Positions 44,200 to 54,800 of a DNA stretch of 64,000 bases are shown in pieces; the first letter of the stretch is position 1, and the number at the start of each line of letters is the position of its first letter. Origin of the DNA: an uncultured Coriobacteriaceae bacterium (lineage in GTDB: Bacteria > Actinomycetota > Coriobacteriia > Coriobacteriales > UMGS124); assembly GCA_900539345.1 (NCBI GenBank), contig UQBS01000007.1, forward strand, positions 1 through 64,000, written 5' to 3'. The notes beneath the pieces were generated by a model, which saw nothing but the letters and a program-made list of their open reading frames with translations, ran no database searches and was not told where the DNA came from. The translations under genes and the position numbers were made by a program.

Positions 44200-44781
44200 C
44201 TAGTCCTCAATCTGGATGGAATTGCCCATGACGACAGGCATCAGCAGGCAGATGGCATAGACGAAGAAGGCGAGACCGGCCATGGTGGAAGACATGGAGG
44301 AGTCGAGAACGACGCCCAGGGCCAGGCAGACCATGACGAGGGACAGGATGATCTCGATGGCCATGCCCTTGTAATGCAGAGCCTTGGTGGAGAAGGCACC
44401 AAAGAGAACGCCCAGGCCGCAGAAAGCGATGAACAGGGCGATGACCCACTCGAAGGAGAGGGTGCCGACGAACGGGTCAACAATGGCGCCGACGCAAGCG
44501 GTGAGAGCCATGATGCCCGAAATCACCAGGTAGCCGGAGATGGTCTTGGAGCCACCAGCGTTCTTCCAAGCAGCGATCTGGCAGATGCCGGCAACAGCCA
44601 TGACGACAGCACCGATGAGCTCACCGGCGGGCCAGGTGTAGCCCTCGGGAAGCTGCGGGTTGTGCATGGCCTCGGGCAGGATGCTGTGACCGACGAAGCA
44701 AATCACGCCCATGACGACCAGCAGTACGGCGCTGACGACGAGGCCCATGCGCGCCCAGCCGATCCTCTTACCAAACTCCAT
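44200..44781 (-). CDS. HdeD-like small membrane protein
   Basis: A 193-residue integral membrane protein starting MEFGKRIGWARMGLVVSAVL (ATG 44781, AAAGGGG upstream) with about six hydrophobic helices (e.g. GAVVMAVAGICQIAAW, FEWVIALFIAFCGLGVLFGAF, MAGLAFFVYAICLLMPVVMG) and few charges. The pattern recalls HdeD/DUF308 membrane proteins linked to stress, but the match is loose. It is monocistronic. Confidence 0.6.
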   Translation of the reverse strand: MEFGKRIGWARMGLVVSAVLLVVMGVICFVGHSILPEAMHNPQLPEGYTWPAGELIGAVVMAVAGICQIAAWKNAGGSKTISGYLVISGIMALTACVGAIVDPFVGTLSFEWVIALFIAFCGLGVLFGAFSTKALHYKGMAIEIILSLVMVCLALGVVLDSSMSSTMAGLAFFVYAICLLMPVVMGNSIQIED

Positions 44782-44954
44782 GGTAGAACCCCTTTCCTCC
44801 ACGCCCGAAGGCGTGCTCCCGGCCGCTTTTCGACCGCGGTACAGAACTTTCCTGAGCAAGTATTCTATAGCTATTGTCAAAAAACAACAGTCTCAGCGCG
44901 CATGCTCACGCGCTTTATCCAAAAATGCACGCATAAAACGATATCTGCGGCACG

Positions 44955-44994
44955 AAAAAGGCCCCCGCAGGCAAAGCGGGGGCCTCCGGAGGGC
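44955..44994 (-). terminator. Rho-independent terminator after the zinc-ribbon membrane protein
   Basis: GGCCCCCGC/GCGGGGGCC perfect stem with a 7-base loop, followed on the minus strand by TTTTT, 27 bases after the stop. Confidence 0.92.
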
Positions 44995-45020
44995 AAATTT
45001 GGCAGTGTGCCTGCGTAAAC

Positions 45021-46142
45021 TTAGAGCGCTTCGATCTTGTCGGCCCAGAGCGCCATGTTGGTACCGTCGTAGACAAACTCGCCGTAGACGTTGATGTTGG
45101 AGCCCACATCGTAGGAACTCTTGATATCGACGGGATAGAAGTACACGGTGAGCTGGTTTGCGGCGTTGTTGGGGTCGGAGACCACCATGGAGGACAGGCT
45201 GCCGTCGTCGGCCATGTTGATGGAGGCGACAGTGCAGTTCAGACCAACCTGCTTGGTGCTCCACTTGGCCGGCTCGGTAAGCAGGTTCTCGCCGAAAACG
45301 GGCCATTCGTAGGTGGTGGCAAGCGTCAGCAGGGCACCCTTGGCGTTGTTGAGGTTGGAGTACGCCTCGCTGCGCTGGCTGGACGTGGCAGACGTGTCGG
45401 CGAGCACCGTCTCAGCAGCCGTCACGGCCTGGCGGAGGTTGTAAGCGGTGTAGCGCGTGTAAGGGTGCGTCTCACGCTGCTCGTCGAGAGCCGCGTTGGA
45501 GTCGTCGACGAGGGCCTGAAGCTGGCTGACATCCGAAGAGACAGCCGGGGTGCCGGGGTCGCCAGCCTGGTTCGCCTTGCAGGAACCAATGGCAAGCGTG
45601 AGCACGACGACAAGGGCCACCAGCACAATGACCGCAACCCAGAACGAGGTGCGCTGGGTGACCGGACGCACGAGGGTGCCGCAATGGGGGCAGCGCGACT
45701 GCAGGTGGTCGACGGGGTGGCCGCACATACGGCACGGCGCACCGGTACCCACATAGTCGCCATCCTCGTACTCCACGGCACGGGACTGGGCGATGCGAGA
45801 CGAGACAGCGCCCGCCACGCCGCTGAACGCACCGGCCACGGCGCCGCCGGCGGCCTTCAGGCCGTTGAGGACAGGGTTGCCGGCGCCAGCGGCGGGAGCC
45901 TGTCCCTGACGCCTCGTAGGTGCGGGGCGCTGACCAGCGTCGACGCTCTCACGCACGGGACGGCGACCAGCCGACTCACGCACGGGACGCTCGCCACGCA
46001 CGCGAGGCTCACGGGGCTCGCGCTGAGGCGCGGCGCCGCGCTCCTGCATGCCGGGGTCATAGCCGTTGCCGTCATCGTAGTGCTGCTCCTGGCAGGGAGC
46101 CGCATAACCGTTGTCATACTCTTCGTATCGATCGTCCCTCAT
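45021..46142 (-). CDS. Zinc-ribbon, single-pass membrane protein with extracellular OB-like domain
   Basis: A 373-residue protein (MRDDRYEEYDNGYAAPC; ATG 46142, GGAGG 7 bases upstream; an earlier in-frame TTG is less likely). The cytoplasmic part is disordered and Arg/Pro/Glu-rich, followed by a zinc ribbon (CRMCGHPVDHLQSRCPHCG, about 137-155). A membrane helix (VAVIVLVALVVVLTLAI) comes next, then outside a helical FIVAR-like segment (YTRYTAYNLRQAVTAAETVL) and a C-terminal beta domain of tRNA_anti/OB type (VGLNCTVASINMADDGSLSS ... NVYGEFVYDG). The role is unknown, possibly envelope sensing. It lies 62 bases downstream of the amidase gene with no terminator between them. Confidence 0.6.
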   Translation of the reverse strand: MRDDRYEEYDNGYAAPCQEQHYDDGNGYDPGMQERGAAPQREPREPRVRGERPVRESAGRRPVRESVDAGQRPAPTRRQGQAPAAGAGNPVLNGLKAAGGAVAGAFSGVAGAVSSRIAQSRAVEYEDGDYVGTGAPCRMCGHPVDHLQSRCPHCGTLVRPVTQRTSFWVAVIVLVALVVVLTLAIGSCKANQAGDPGTPAVSSDVSQLQALVDDSNAALDEQRETHPYTRYTAYNLRQAVTAAETVLADTSATSSQRSEAYSNLNNAKGALLTLATTYEWPVFGENLLTEPAKWSTKQVGLNCTVASINMADDGSLSSMVVSDPNNAANQLTVYFYPVDIKSSYDVGSNINVYGEFVYDGTNMALWADKIEAL

Positions 46143-46204
46143 AACGGGACCTCCGCATCTCGAACAATTGGGGGCTCTGTTCGCTCTCGCCAAATCGTAA
46201 GAGT

Positions 46205-49200
46205 CTATCTTAAATCATCGAGCATGCCCGCCAAAACCCATCCATAAGAACTCACCGAAGCCCAACGAGAGCCAAGGCCTTCGACATAGGGGCACCAGCC
46301 GGCCAGCCAAGAGGAGAAGCGCGGGTCGACCAGGGGGTGCTTGAGCAAGCTCGTGTTGCCGGCGTAGTCGGCCATGCGCGGGTCGGCGTAGAGGCGCAGG
46401 TGCTGCACCTGGGCGCGCAGTCCCTCGCGCACCGAGGCGAACGTGTGGCCGGCAGCGCCGTCGTCGGTGGCGCCCAGGCCGGAGAAGTTGCACTGAGTGG
46501 GGTCGACCTGGCCTCCAAAGCGCAGGTAGCCGGTCTCATTCATGGCCTGCACGTACACCACGCCCGGGTCGACGCCCTCGTCGCGCGCCTCTTCGTAAAG
46601 AATCTTGCAGAACTCCTCGATGGTGGCCGCGCCCTTGTCCTTGTACACATCGGCAGGGTAGGTCGCCCCAGAGGCCTTGTAGTCGGCGACCATGTCGGCA
46701 ACCGTGACCTTGCTGTTTGCGTTCATGATGGGGTGCAAGGCCGTGGAGAACTCAACCGTGGCAAAGGCCTGCTTCTCCGCGTCTGCCGTGGGAGCCGCCC
46801 ACACCTGCGCGACATAGTCGCCTGCGGCCAGCTGCGAGCGGGCGAGCTCGACTGCCCACGTACCCTTGGCCTCGCCAGCCGAGGAGAGGTCGAGGTCTTC
46901 GACATAGCGGGCGATGAACCACTGGGCAGTCGTGGCGTCGGAGCCTGCCTTCCAGATGGCGATGCTCACCGCACCTGCGGGCTTTACCTGGCCCGACGGG
47001 ATCCAGAACTCATAGCCCGCTCCCTCGTCGGTCATCCTGCACGAAAGGGCGGTTACCTCAAAAGGGGCGTTTTCGCCACCCCCGTTGTCGGGCGCGGACC
47101 AACCGATGACACCCGAGAAGACGTCGAACATCTTTGCTGCCTGGGCGCGGGTGGCAGATTCCTTGGGGTTGAGCAGCGCAATGCCGGTGGTCGTATCGCC
47201 GGTGAGGATGCCCTTGGCGTTGCACCAGGCAAGCGCGTCATAGGCGAAGTCGCTCACCTCGTCGGCATCATAGAACGCGTCGATGGAGCCAACGTACACG
47301 TTGAGCCCGCAGCCCTTGGCATAGCGCCACAGCATGGTGGCGAGCTCCTCGCGGCTCACCGTCTTGTCGGGACGGAAAAGGCCGGCATACTCGCCGTCCT
47401 TGTAGCCGGTGACGATCCCCTGCTGGTAGGCCCACTCGATTGCGGCGGTATACCACTGCCCGAGGGCGACGTCGGGGAAGCTCGACTCCATGCCGTAATT
47501 GGAGGGGTCGGTGGTGGAGGTGCTCGAGGGGTTCGCGATGCGGTAGAGCATCGTGGCCACCATGCCGCGCGTCATGGTCTCTTCCGGGCCAAAGGTACGG
47601 CACACCCCGTCGTCATCGGAGAAGCCGGTCATGATGCCGGCGTCGACCACATGCGCCACATAGTCCAGGTACCACTCGCCAGCTTCGAGGTCGTTGAAGC
47701 GCTTGACCTCGCCCGTGGTGGAGACACTCGCCAGCACGGAGTTGGCGGCGCTTGCCACATACCCGTCGAAGCGCAAGGTACCTACGACCACGTCTGCGGG
47801 AAGCTTGAAAGAAGCCTCCCAGGTCGTACCATCGACCTTGGTCATCTCAAGCGAATGCATGGTGCCGTCGGGGAAGGTGACGTCAACATAGAAGTGGGCA
47901 GCGCCGGACAGGCCGGTGGAACCGCCAAGCGTCACGGTGCGCGTGGCGCCGTCGATGTCGGCAACGTGCAGCTCGCTCAGCGACAGGCCGGAGTTGTCCT
48001 TGTCCTTGGACAGACCAAAGAAGTCGGCGATGCCCTTGGCGTCGGCAACGCCGAGGTCGTGCAACGCCGTGTCGCTTGAGAGGAACTTGTAATCGTCCTT
48101 GCCGGAGATGAACGCATGCTCGACGATGATACCGGGGACGTTGTTCTTCTTGGTGTTGCGGATGATGGAATAGTAGTCGCGCTCGTTGCCAGAGCCGTCG
48201 ATGTAGGTGTCGTTTTCCTTGATGCCGCGGTCATACAGGCCCAGGGCGACAAGGCGATCCTGAATGGACTGCGCGAGGTTCTCGCCGTCCTGGGTGACGG
48301 TGGTGATGCCGGCGCTGTAGTTGGGGAACCACACCTCGGCACCATGGGAATTCGACGTGTCGGCCGAGTTGATGTGGATGCTCACGAACACCGAAGCGCC
48401 CGCAGCAACGGCATCGGCGACGCGGCGCTTGAGGCATTCGGCCTCGTTGTGGTCGTAATCGGTGAAGTAGGGGCAGTCGCCCGAATCGTCGCGCGTCATG
48501 TAGACGCTCACGCCGGGGTAGGTCTCCAGCTCATCGCGGCATGCCTGGGCGATCTTGAGCGTGAGTTCCTCTTCTCGCAGGTCTTGGCCCTGGGCGCCGG
48601 GAGACTGGTTGTCATGACCGGGATCGAGGGCAATGACAAGGCCGGGAAGCTTCGTTGTAGCCTGGCCCTCGGCGTCGGAGGCGGCATCGACGGCCATGGC
48701 GTTGAGCATGACGTCGGAGACGCCCGCGACGTCGAGCGCGTCCTCGACGCTCTGGGCTTCCACAAGCTCGCCTGCGGCGTCGATGGTATAGGCGGTGAGG
48801 TCGGCAACAGGTTCAGTCGCCTGGGTGACCTCAAACACATACGCGCTGGTAGAAAGCGCAAAGTCCACCGCATGCTCGCTACCGTCGGCAAGGGTGTACG
48901 AGAGGGACCTCAGAGACGAGGTTCCCTGGCCGAGCAGCGCCGTATCGATATTGAAGAGCATGGCCTCCATGTCGATGGCAGAAACCTCAACCTCAACGTC
49001 ACCGTAAGGCGAGGAAAGGGTGAGCTGGGCAGACACGACCTGGCTCGCCTCATCGGCAAGCATGAGCGCGACCTGCTGGGTCTGGCCCTCCTCCAAGCTC
49101 GCCAGGGAAACGTACACCAAGGAGAGTGCCTCTTCGGGAGCGAGGGGTGCCTCGGGGGTCGCGTCGTCTGGCGATGCAGAGTCATCGGAAGAAGCAGGCT

Positions 49201-49537
49201 CGCTGGGCTCGGGGGTCGGCTGCTCTTCCTCGGGTTGGTCCGCAGGCGTCTGCTCGCCCTCCTGCTCATCGGCGGGATCGGGCTGGGGCTCGGCGTCGAC
49301 ATCGCCCTGGGCGGTGTCATCCGAAGGGGCATCCGGGGCCGGCTCGGCAGGAGCGGATGCATCTGCGCCCTCTTGATCGGTTCCCGCCTGGGCGGCGGGG
49401 GTCGAAGCGACCTCGTATGCCGGGGCCTGACCGGCCTCATCGGCAAGCGCCTGAGCGGCGGGCATGAATCCGCTGAGGATCATCGACCAGCTCACGAGGC
49501 ACGAAAGGGCAAGATTGGCAACGGGATGTTTTGTCAC
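46205..49537 (-). CDS. SLH-anchored N-acetylmuramoyl-L-alanine amidase with C-terminal glucosaminidase-like domain
   Basis: A secreted, 1110-residue wall hydrolase. GTG at 49537 behind AAGGAGC gives a signal peptide (VTKHPVANLALSCLVSWSMI ... AQALA). Domains in order: acidic Pro/Glu/Asp-rich linker (about 30-130); an Ig-like region; an Amidase_3 domain (about 297-512) with the zinc ligands in DPGHD, REEELT, SIHINS and GIIVEHAF; a beta domain; three SLH modules (about 612-814, e.g. VDAGIMTGFSDDDGVCRTFG and GILTGDTTTGIALLNPKESA); and a lysozyme/glucosaminidase-like domain (about 946-1110) with a glutamate in MNETGYLRFG. SLH modules bind secondary wall polymers. It is the most downstream of five SLH genes. 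Confidence 0.88.
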   Translation of the reverse strand: MTKHPVANLALSCLVSWSMILSGFMPAAQALADEAGQAPAYEVASTPAAQAGTDQEGADASAPAEPAPDAPSDDTAQGDVDAEPQPDPADEQEGEQTPADQPEEEQPTPEPSEPASSDDSASPDDATPEAPLAPEEALSLVYVSLASLEEGQTQQVALMLADEASQVVSAQLTLSSPYGDVEVEVSAIDMEAMLFNIDTALLGQGTSSLRSLSYTLADGSEHAVDFALSTSAYVFEVTQATEPVADLTAYTIDAAGELVEAQSVEDALDVAGVSDVMLNAMAVDAASDAEGQATTKLPGLVIALDPGHDNQSPGAQGQDLREEELTLKIAQACRDELETYPGVSVYMTRDDSGDCPYFTDYDHNEAECLKRRVADAVAAGASVFVSIHINSADTSNSHGAEVWFPNYSAGITTVTQDGENLAQSIQDRLVALGLYDRGIKENDTYIDGSGNERDYYSIIRNTKKNNVPGIIVEHAFISGKDDYKFLSSDTALHDLGVADAKGIADFFGLSKDKDNSGLSLSELHVADIDGATRTVTLGGSTGLSGAAHFYVDVTFPDGTMHSLEMTKVDGTTWEASFKLPADVVVGTLRFDGYVASAANSVLASVSTTGEVKRFNDLEAGEWYLDYVAHVVDAGIMTGFSDDDGVCRTFGPEETMTRGMVATMLYRIANPSSTSTTDPSNYGMESSFPDVALGQWYTAAIEWAYQQGIVTGYKDGEYAGLFRPDKTVSREELATMLWRYAKGCGLNVYVGSIDAFYDADEVSDFAYDALAWCNAKGILTGDTTTGIALLNPKESATRAQAAKMFDVFSGVIGWSAPDNGGGENAPFEVTALSCRMTDEGAGYEFWIPSGQVKPAGAVSIAIWKAGSDATTAQWFIARYVEDLDLSSAGEAKGTWAVELARSQLAAGDYVAQVWAAPTADAEKQAFATVEFSTALHPIMNANSKVTVADMVADYKASGATYPADVYKDKGAATIEEFCKILYEEARDEGVDPGVVYVQAMNETGYLRFGGQVDPTQCNFSGLGATDDGAAGHTFASVREGLRAQVQHLRLYADPRMADYAGNTSLLKHPLVDPRFSSWLAGWCPYVEGLGSRWASVSSYGWVLAGMLDDLR

Positions 49538-49600
49538 CGTGTGCTCCTTACTTCTCGTATGGCTCCGCAAGACGCACGGCGGCGTATGCGGAAAGTCAAC

Positions 49601-49638
49601 AAAAGCACCTGGCATGGTACCATCCCCATGCCAGGTGC
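49601..49638 (-). terminator. Rho-independent terminator after the coiled-coil SLH gene
   Basis: A perfect 13-bp stem GCACCTGGCATGG/CCATGCCAGGTGC with an 8-base loop, followed on the minus strand by TTTT. It lies between two SLH genes. Confidence 0.9.
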
Positions 49639-49717
49639 ATGATTCCGCAATTGGAAAAACAGCGTTCCGTCCCTGCCGCGCCGTTATTGTATACAGCCAA
49701 AATGCCTGGTCAGAAGG

Positions 49718-51469
49718 CTACAAGACATCGCGTACGAGAACCGTGAGGATTTTTGCCATCTGAGCGCGCGTGGCGTAGCCGTGAGGGTTGAGCAAGGGAT
49801 AGCCGTAGGTGGTGTCGCCGGTGATAATGCCGTAGAGGTTGCACCAAGAAAGACCATGCAGGGCGTAGTCCGACACGGCCCACGCGTCATCGAACCCGCT
49901 GATGTCGCCCATCTCGGAGCCCATGCCCAGCATGAGGGCATAGCGGTGCACCATGGTGGCAAGCTGCTCACGGGTCACGCAGTCATCAGGACGGAAGTAG
50001 CCCGTCTCCTCGCCGTACTCGTCGCGCTCACCGGTCACGATGGAGTTGTGATAGCACCACTCAACCACGCCAGCGTACCACTTATCTTCCCAGACGTCAT
50101 AGAAGCAATCGCCTGCACCCTGAGGCGTGTAGCCCGTGGCATGGCGGCACAGAACCGCCGCCACCTCGGCGCGGCTCACCGCATTGTCAGGCCCGAATAG
50201 GCCCGTGTCCGAATAGCCGGTCATAAGACCGGCGTCGCGCACATACGCAACGTAGCCCGCGTACCAGGCGTCTGCATCAACATCAGGAAAGCCGGGCTTG
50301 TTGTCAGGCACAGGCGGGTCCACGGGCTCGTCGCCACCCTCAACCAGCTTGACGCCGCCCAGCCAACCGCAGCGCGGAGCAACGACGTCGTCGTAGCTCG
50401 CAACCCAGCGCTCAAGGGGAACCATGCGGATGTAGCCGAGGTTGTCGACTACCTGGCCCTCTCCGTTCTCGTCTTTGCCGATGTAGATGCCCACGTGACC
50501 GTAAATCTGTCCGTCGTTGGTCCAGTTGTGCGAAGGCGTGGCAATGATCATGCCCGGCTTGATGTAGCTGATATCGGAAATGGTGCACCAGTCAGCATAC
50601 ATGTCGCAGGCGTTGCCCCAGAAGAGACCAACACCAGCCTGGTCGTACACCTCGGTAACCCAGCTCGCGCAGTAGCCCTCGCCCGTAGACGACACCGTGA
50701 CGCACGCCTCGAGAACCGCGGCAAGCAAGCTGCCGGGATAGGCTTCGGTAATGACGCCCGACGCGATAATCTCGCGCAGCCTGGTGCGCGTGGCCTCGGT
50801 TATCTGGGCAAACTCGTCTTCGCCGGCGCCTTCAGGCTTGCCTTCGCCCGAGGGCTTGTCCTTCGCGCTGTCGCCGTCTTGCCCCTCGGGCTGGGACGTC
50901 TCGCCCTGTGCTTGATTGGCGGTCTGGTCAGCCTTTGCCTTCTCGTCAGCCTCGGCCTGCGCACGCGCGGCAAGCTCGCGGTCGTATTGCTCAGTCAGCG
51001 CCTTCACCTCGGCGTCGGCCTCGTTGAGCGCCTGGGTCGCCTCATCTTGACGGCGCTTAACCTCAGCAAGCTGGTCGCTCTTCTGAGTGCGCAAGGTTTC
51101 AAGCTCAGCCTTCTGGGCTGCGAGGTCGGCTTGGCGAGTCTCAAGCTCGGCAAGAACCTCTTCGTCGGCCTGCTCAGCAGGCACGGCAAGGAGGGCGTCT
51201 ATCTCTCCTTGGATGTCGGCAATTTGCTGGGCCTTGGCATCAATCAGGCCAAGCGTTGACTCAAGCTCGACACAAAGCTGCTGGTATTGGGCAACAAGCT
51301 CATCAATCAGCGCCTTAAGGCCATCGTAGCGCGACCGTGCATCGGCAAGGGCGGCAGCAGTTGCATCCACGTCGGCACGCGCAATCGAGGAAAGCACGCC
51401 CAAACCGCAGGCCCCCAACAGCGAGAGTCCTGCCGCAACAGCAAAGGAGCGACGTGAAAGCAAGTTCAT
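49718..51469 (-). CDS. SLH-anchored coiled-coil peptidase (NlpC/P60- or CHAP-like)
   Basis: A secreted 583-residue protein (MNLLSRRSFAVAAGLSLLGA; signal with RR, ATG 51469). A long coiled coil (about 33-173, LAELETRQADLAAQKAELET) resembles the PcsB/CwlO-type N-terminal region that contacts FtsEX. A charged linker follows, then a cysteine-peptidase domain (about 255-375) with GEGYCASWVTEVYDQAGVG and GQIYGHVGIYIGKD, giving the catalytic Cys-His pair. Three SLH modules end the protein (about 393-583, e.g. DAGLMTGYSDTGLFGPDNA). Its job is likely peptide cleavage in peptidoglycan during division or growth. It ends at a strong terminator. Confidence 0.82.
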   Translation of the reverse strand: MNLLSRRSFAVAAGLSLLGACGLGVLSSIARADVDATAAALADARSRYDGLKALIDELVAQYQQLCVELESTLGLIDAKAQQIADIQGEIDALLAVPAEQADEEVLAELETRQADLAAQKAELETLRTQKSDQLAEVKRRQDEATQALNEADAEVKALTEQYDRELAARAQAEADEKAKADQTANQAQGETSQPEGQDGDSAKDKPSGEGKPEGAGEDEFAQITEATRTRLREIIASGVITEAYPGSLLAAVLEACVTVSSTGEGYCASWVTEVYDQAGVGLFWGNACDMYADWCTISDISYIKPGMIIATPSHNWTNDGQIYGHVGIYIGKDENGEGQVVDNLGYIRMVPLERWVASYDDVVAPRCGWLGGVKLVEGGDEPVDPPVPDNKPGFPDVDADAWYAGYVAYVRDAGLMTGYSDTGLFGPDNAVSRAEVAAVLCRHATGYTPQGAGDCFYDVWEDKWYAGVVEWCYHNSIVTGERDEYGEETGYFRPDDCVTREQLATMVHRYALMLGMGSEMGDISGFDDAWAVSDYALHGLSWCNLYGIITGDTTYGYPLLNPHGYATRAQMAKILTVLVRDVL

Positions 51470-51620
51470 CAATGGTGCGCCCTTCCGACAACAATCAGGT
51501 GTACGAGCGGGGCCAGTCTACACCATGCCAGAGCAACGCGCATCGCATAGAGGCACGAGACGCCCTGCGGCACCCGAGCGCGACACAAACAGACGATAAG
51601 AATGGCCACAACCCGAAACA

Positions 51621-51661
51621 CGCGCGCCCCGCACTCCAGGTTCGAGGGCGGGGCGCGCGCT
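51621..51661 (-). terminator. GC-rich hairpin downstream of the giant surface protein
   Basis: CGCGCGCCCCGC pairs with its complement across a loop of about 16 bases. There is no long T-run. A second, imperfect stem (51661-51702) lies just before it and includes the TAG at 51699. Confidence 0.6.
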
Positions 51662-51698
51662 AGTTGGGGAGTAGGGCCCCGAGTGACGGGCTCCCCTA

Positions 51699-51836
51699 CT
51701 AGGTCAGGCTGAAAGACTCAAACTCAGCGGAGCCGAGACCCGAGCCGGTACCAGATACAAAGGCAGGCTCGGAGCTTGCAGACTCGGAGGGCACGGCGGG
51801 CTGCACGGGTTCGCCGGGGACCGCAGGCCCGGAGGG
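51699..51836 (-). other. In-frame extension of the giant surface protein beyond its amber stop
   Basis: Directly after the TAG at 51837-51839, 45 sense codons continue in the same frame to a second TAG at 51699. They read PSGPAVPGEPVQPAVPSES and then a Ser/Gly-rich end finishing in AEFESFSLT. The first part has the same Pro/Glu/Ser style as the tail before the amber codon. This suggests a recent nonsense mutation or translational read-through rather than untranslated DNA. Confidence 0.7.
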
Positions 51837-54800
51837 CTACTCGGGCTCAGCAGACTGCTCGGATTGGTCAGGGTTCGCAGGCGTGGCGGGCTCACTGGGC
51901 TGGTCCGGAATCGCAGGTTCTGCAGGCTGCTCGGACTCGCCGGGGACCGCAGGCTCGGAGGGCTCGGCGGGATTGCTGGGCTGCTCGGGCTCGGCGGGAG
52001 CCGCGGGCTCGCTGGGCTGGTCCGGGTTCGCAGGCTCGCCAGGCTGACCGGGCCCTGCGGGCTCGCTGGGCTGCTCGGGCTCGGCGGGCTGCTCGGGCTC
52101 GGAGGGCTCGTCCTTGGCGCCCGCGCCCTCGAGGTCGGCGGGCAGGCCGGTGGCGCCGAGCCAGGCGGTCAGGGCTTCGAGACAATCGGCACCCAGGGGG
52201 CAGCCGCGAAGCGCCAGGCGCTCCAGGGCGGGCATGCAGGCGGGGTCGAGCGAGGAGACCTGGGTCCCCGAGAGGTCGAGGAAGCGCAGGGCGGAAAGCC
52301 CCCCGAGGGCCTCGTCGCCCGCGAGCCTGAGCTCGGCGACGCCGCTGCCGGAGGCGTCGAGGGAGGCGAGCCCGCAGCCGCGCTCGAGCGAGAGGGACTC
52401 CAGGCGCGTGCGGCCGTCGGGGTCGGGGGTGCCGGCCTGGGCGTCGCCGTCCCAGGAGAGGTCGGCGCTCACGACGTCCGCGCCCTCGATCTGGGCGGGA
52501 AGCGCGAGGTCCGTGGCCTCTCCCCTGTAGGCCGTCACATACACGCCCGCGCCCACGTAGCGGCCGCCGAGCTCGGCGTACTCGCGGTCGAGCACGTAGG
52601 CCTCGCCCGCGGCGTCGACGGCACCCTCGGGCACGGCGAGGTAGGTGAGGCCGTTGAGCTCACCGGCAACGGCCGCGGGGGCCGCAGCGGGCTGCTGGGC
52701 CACGTCGGCGACAGGTCTGTCCTCAGCCTCGGCGTAGGGGCTCAGCTCGCCACCCGCCAGCTTGTCCATCTGGGTGAATATCTTGGCAGCCTGGGCGCGA
52801 GTCGCTGTGCCCTGCGGCAGCAGCAGCGGCTTTGCGTCGCCCACAAATCCGGTGAGCACGCCCGACGCACCGCACCACACCATCGCGTCGCGAGCCCAAG
52901 GTGAGACCGCCCACGTGTCCGAGGCGGCATTGAAGGAGGCCGAGGGCGGGTTGGCCGTCTTGACGCCGGCCCACTTGGCGAAGCGGTAGGCCATCGTGGC
53001 GAGCTCCTCGCGGGTCACCTCGTTGTCGGGCAGGAAGCACCCGGCGTTGGGGCCGGAGGTGTAGCCGGTGACGATGCCCTTGGACATGCACCAGGCAACG
53101 GCCTCATAAGCCCAGTGGCCCTGAACATCCCAAAGCGCACCGGACGAGCAGGCAGGGCTGCCAGCGACGCGCCACAGCACGGTAGCCACCATGGCGCGGG
53201 TCACCGCGGAGTCGGGCTCGAAGTAGCCCGTGTAGTAGATACCGGCGTCGTCCTTCAAGCCGGTCATGAGGCCGCGCTTTGCCGCCTGGGTCACCCAGTC
53301 GGTGTACCACTCACCTGCCGGCACGTCCTTGAAGCTCGTGGGCGGCACCTGCTCCCACTTGGCGTAGAGCGTGAGGTTGCCCTTCACGGCCGAGTTGAAG
53401 TCATAAGACCTGGTAAGACCCTTGTCGGCATACCAGCCCTTGAAATAGAAGCCTGACTTCGCGGGGTCGGCAGGCCTGGATGCCTTGGCGCCGTACGTGA
53501 CGGACTGCGCTTTCACGGACGTGCCGCCGTTCGAGTTGAAGGTCACCGTGTACCCGTTGGGTGCCCACTTGGCATAAAGTGTGATGTTGCCCTTAACCGG
53601 CGCATTAAAGTTGTATGCCTTCGTCAGCCCCTTGTCGGAGTACCAGCCCTTGAAGGTGTGACCGGCGCGCGTGGGGTTGGCAGGCTTGGACACTGCCTTG
53701 CCCTCTTCCACAGAGGCCGTCGTCTGGGAGCATGTGCCTCCGTTGGCGTTGAAGACCACCGTGTACGTTGCGAGGTAGCGCCACTTTGCATACACGGTCT
53801 TGTTGGACGTGATGGGCACCTTGAAATCAAACGGCGTGGTGCAAGAGCCGGTGGTGTACCAGCCGTCAAAGACATAGCCGCCACGCGTGGGGTCAGCAGG
53901 CTTCTTGAGCGTGTCTCCGCTCCTCACCTTCTGCGTCGAAATGACGTCGACATCATAGTTCCACCTGTTATATGTGCCAAAGGTGACGGTGTAGTACCGA
54001 TAGGCAACGGGGGTGGTGACGGACTCCAGGATGCTTCCGCCGCCCACGCTCGCACTCAGCGTGAAGCTGCCCGGCGCCTTGCCACTCACCGTGACGGTCT
54101 TCGGATTGAAGCTTGCCGCCGAGGAGCCGTCGAGCGACCAGGTCACACAGCTGTCGTCAATCTTCGACACCCAGCTCGCATAGGTGCCGCCGATGTGCGC
54201 GAACAGGCCGAAGCGCTGCGACTCGCCGACACCCAGGCTCTCGTTTGCGGCAACGATGCTCGTACCAGCCGCGTTGACCAGGTACACCGAGAACGTGGCA
54301 CCCAGCTCTGCCAGGGCGGAGGACATGTAGTTGACATCCATGACCAGCGTCTTGTCGGCCTGCTTATATGCCGGGGACGCGGCAGTCGTGCCAAAGCACT
54401 GAACCCAGAACGTGCGGCCCGACACCGTGACGCAACCGATGCCGATGGAGGTGCTGTCCGCGCTCAGGATATTCGCCTTGTGGCCCGAAGAATTCATCCA
54501 CTGGTCCATGACGCCCTGAGCCGTTGTGGAGCCCACGGCGATGTTCTCGCGGGTCATCTTGGAACTGGCAGTGAAGCACTTTTGACCCGTGGGGCGTGTG
54601 TGGTCGAACACGATGGAGGTCTCGGCGGCGCGCTGCATTGCGACCGCCAAGAGGTCGGTATCCATCGTGAGCGCGGACAGTCCCTGCTTGGCGCGCTCCT
54701 GATTTACCAGGTCGAGCACTTCGAACGCCTTAGAGTAGCTTACTTGCGCCTCCACGGACAGGGTGCCGTCGTACTTGTAGTAGCCGTCGACCTGCTCATC

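Noticed and set aside
51837..52140. Repeated PSEP/PAEP-coding stretch as a CRISPR or tandem DNA repeat
   Set aside because: The repeats are in frame and encode a Pro/Glu tail. There are no spacers or equal-length units.
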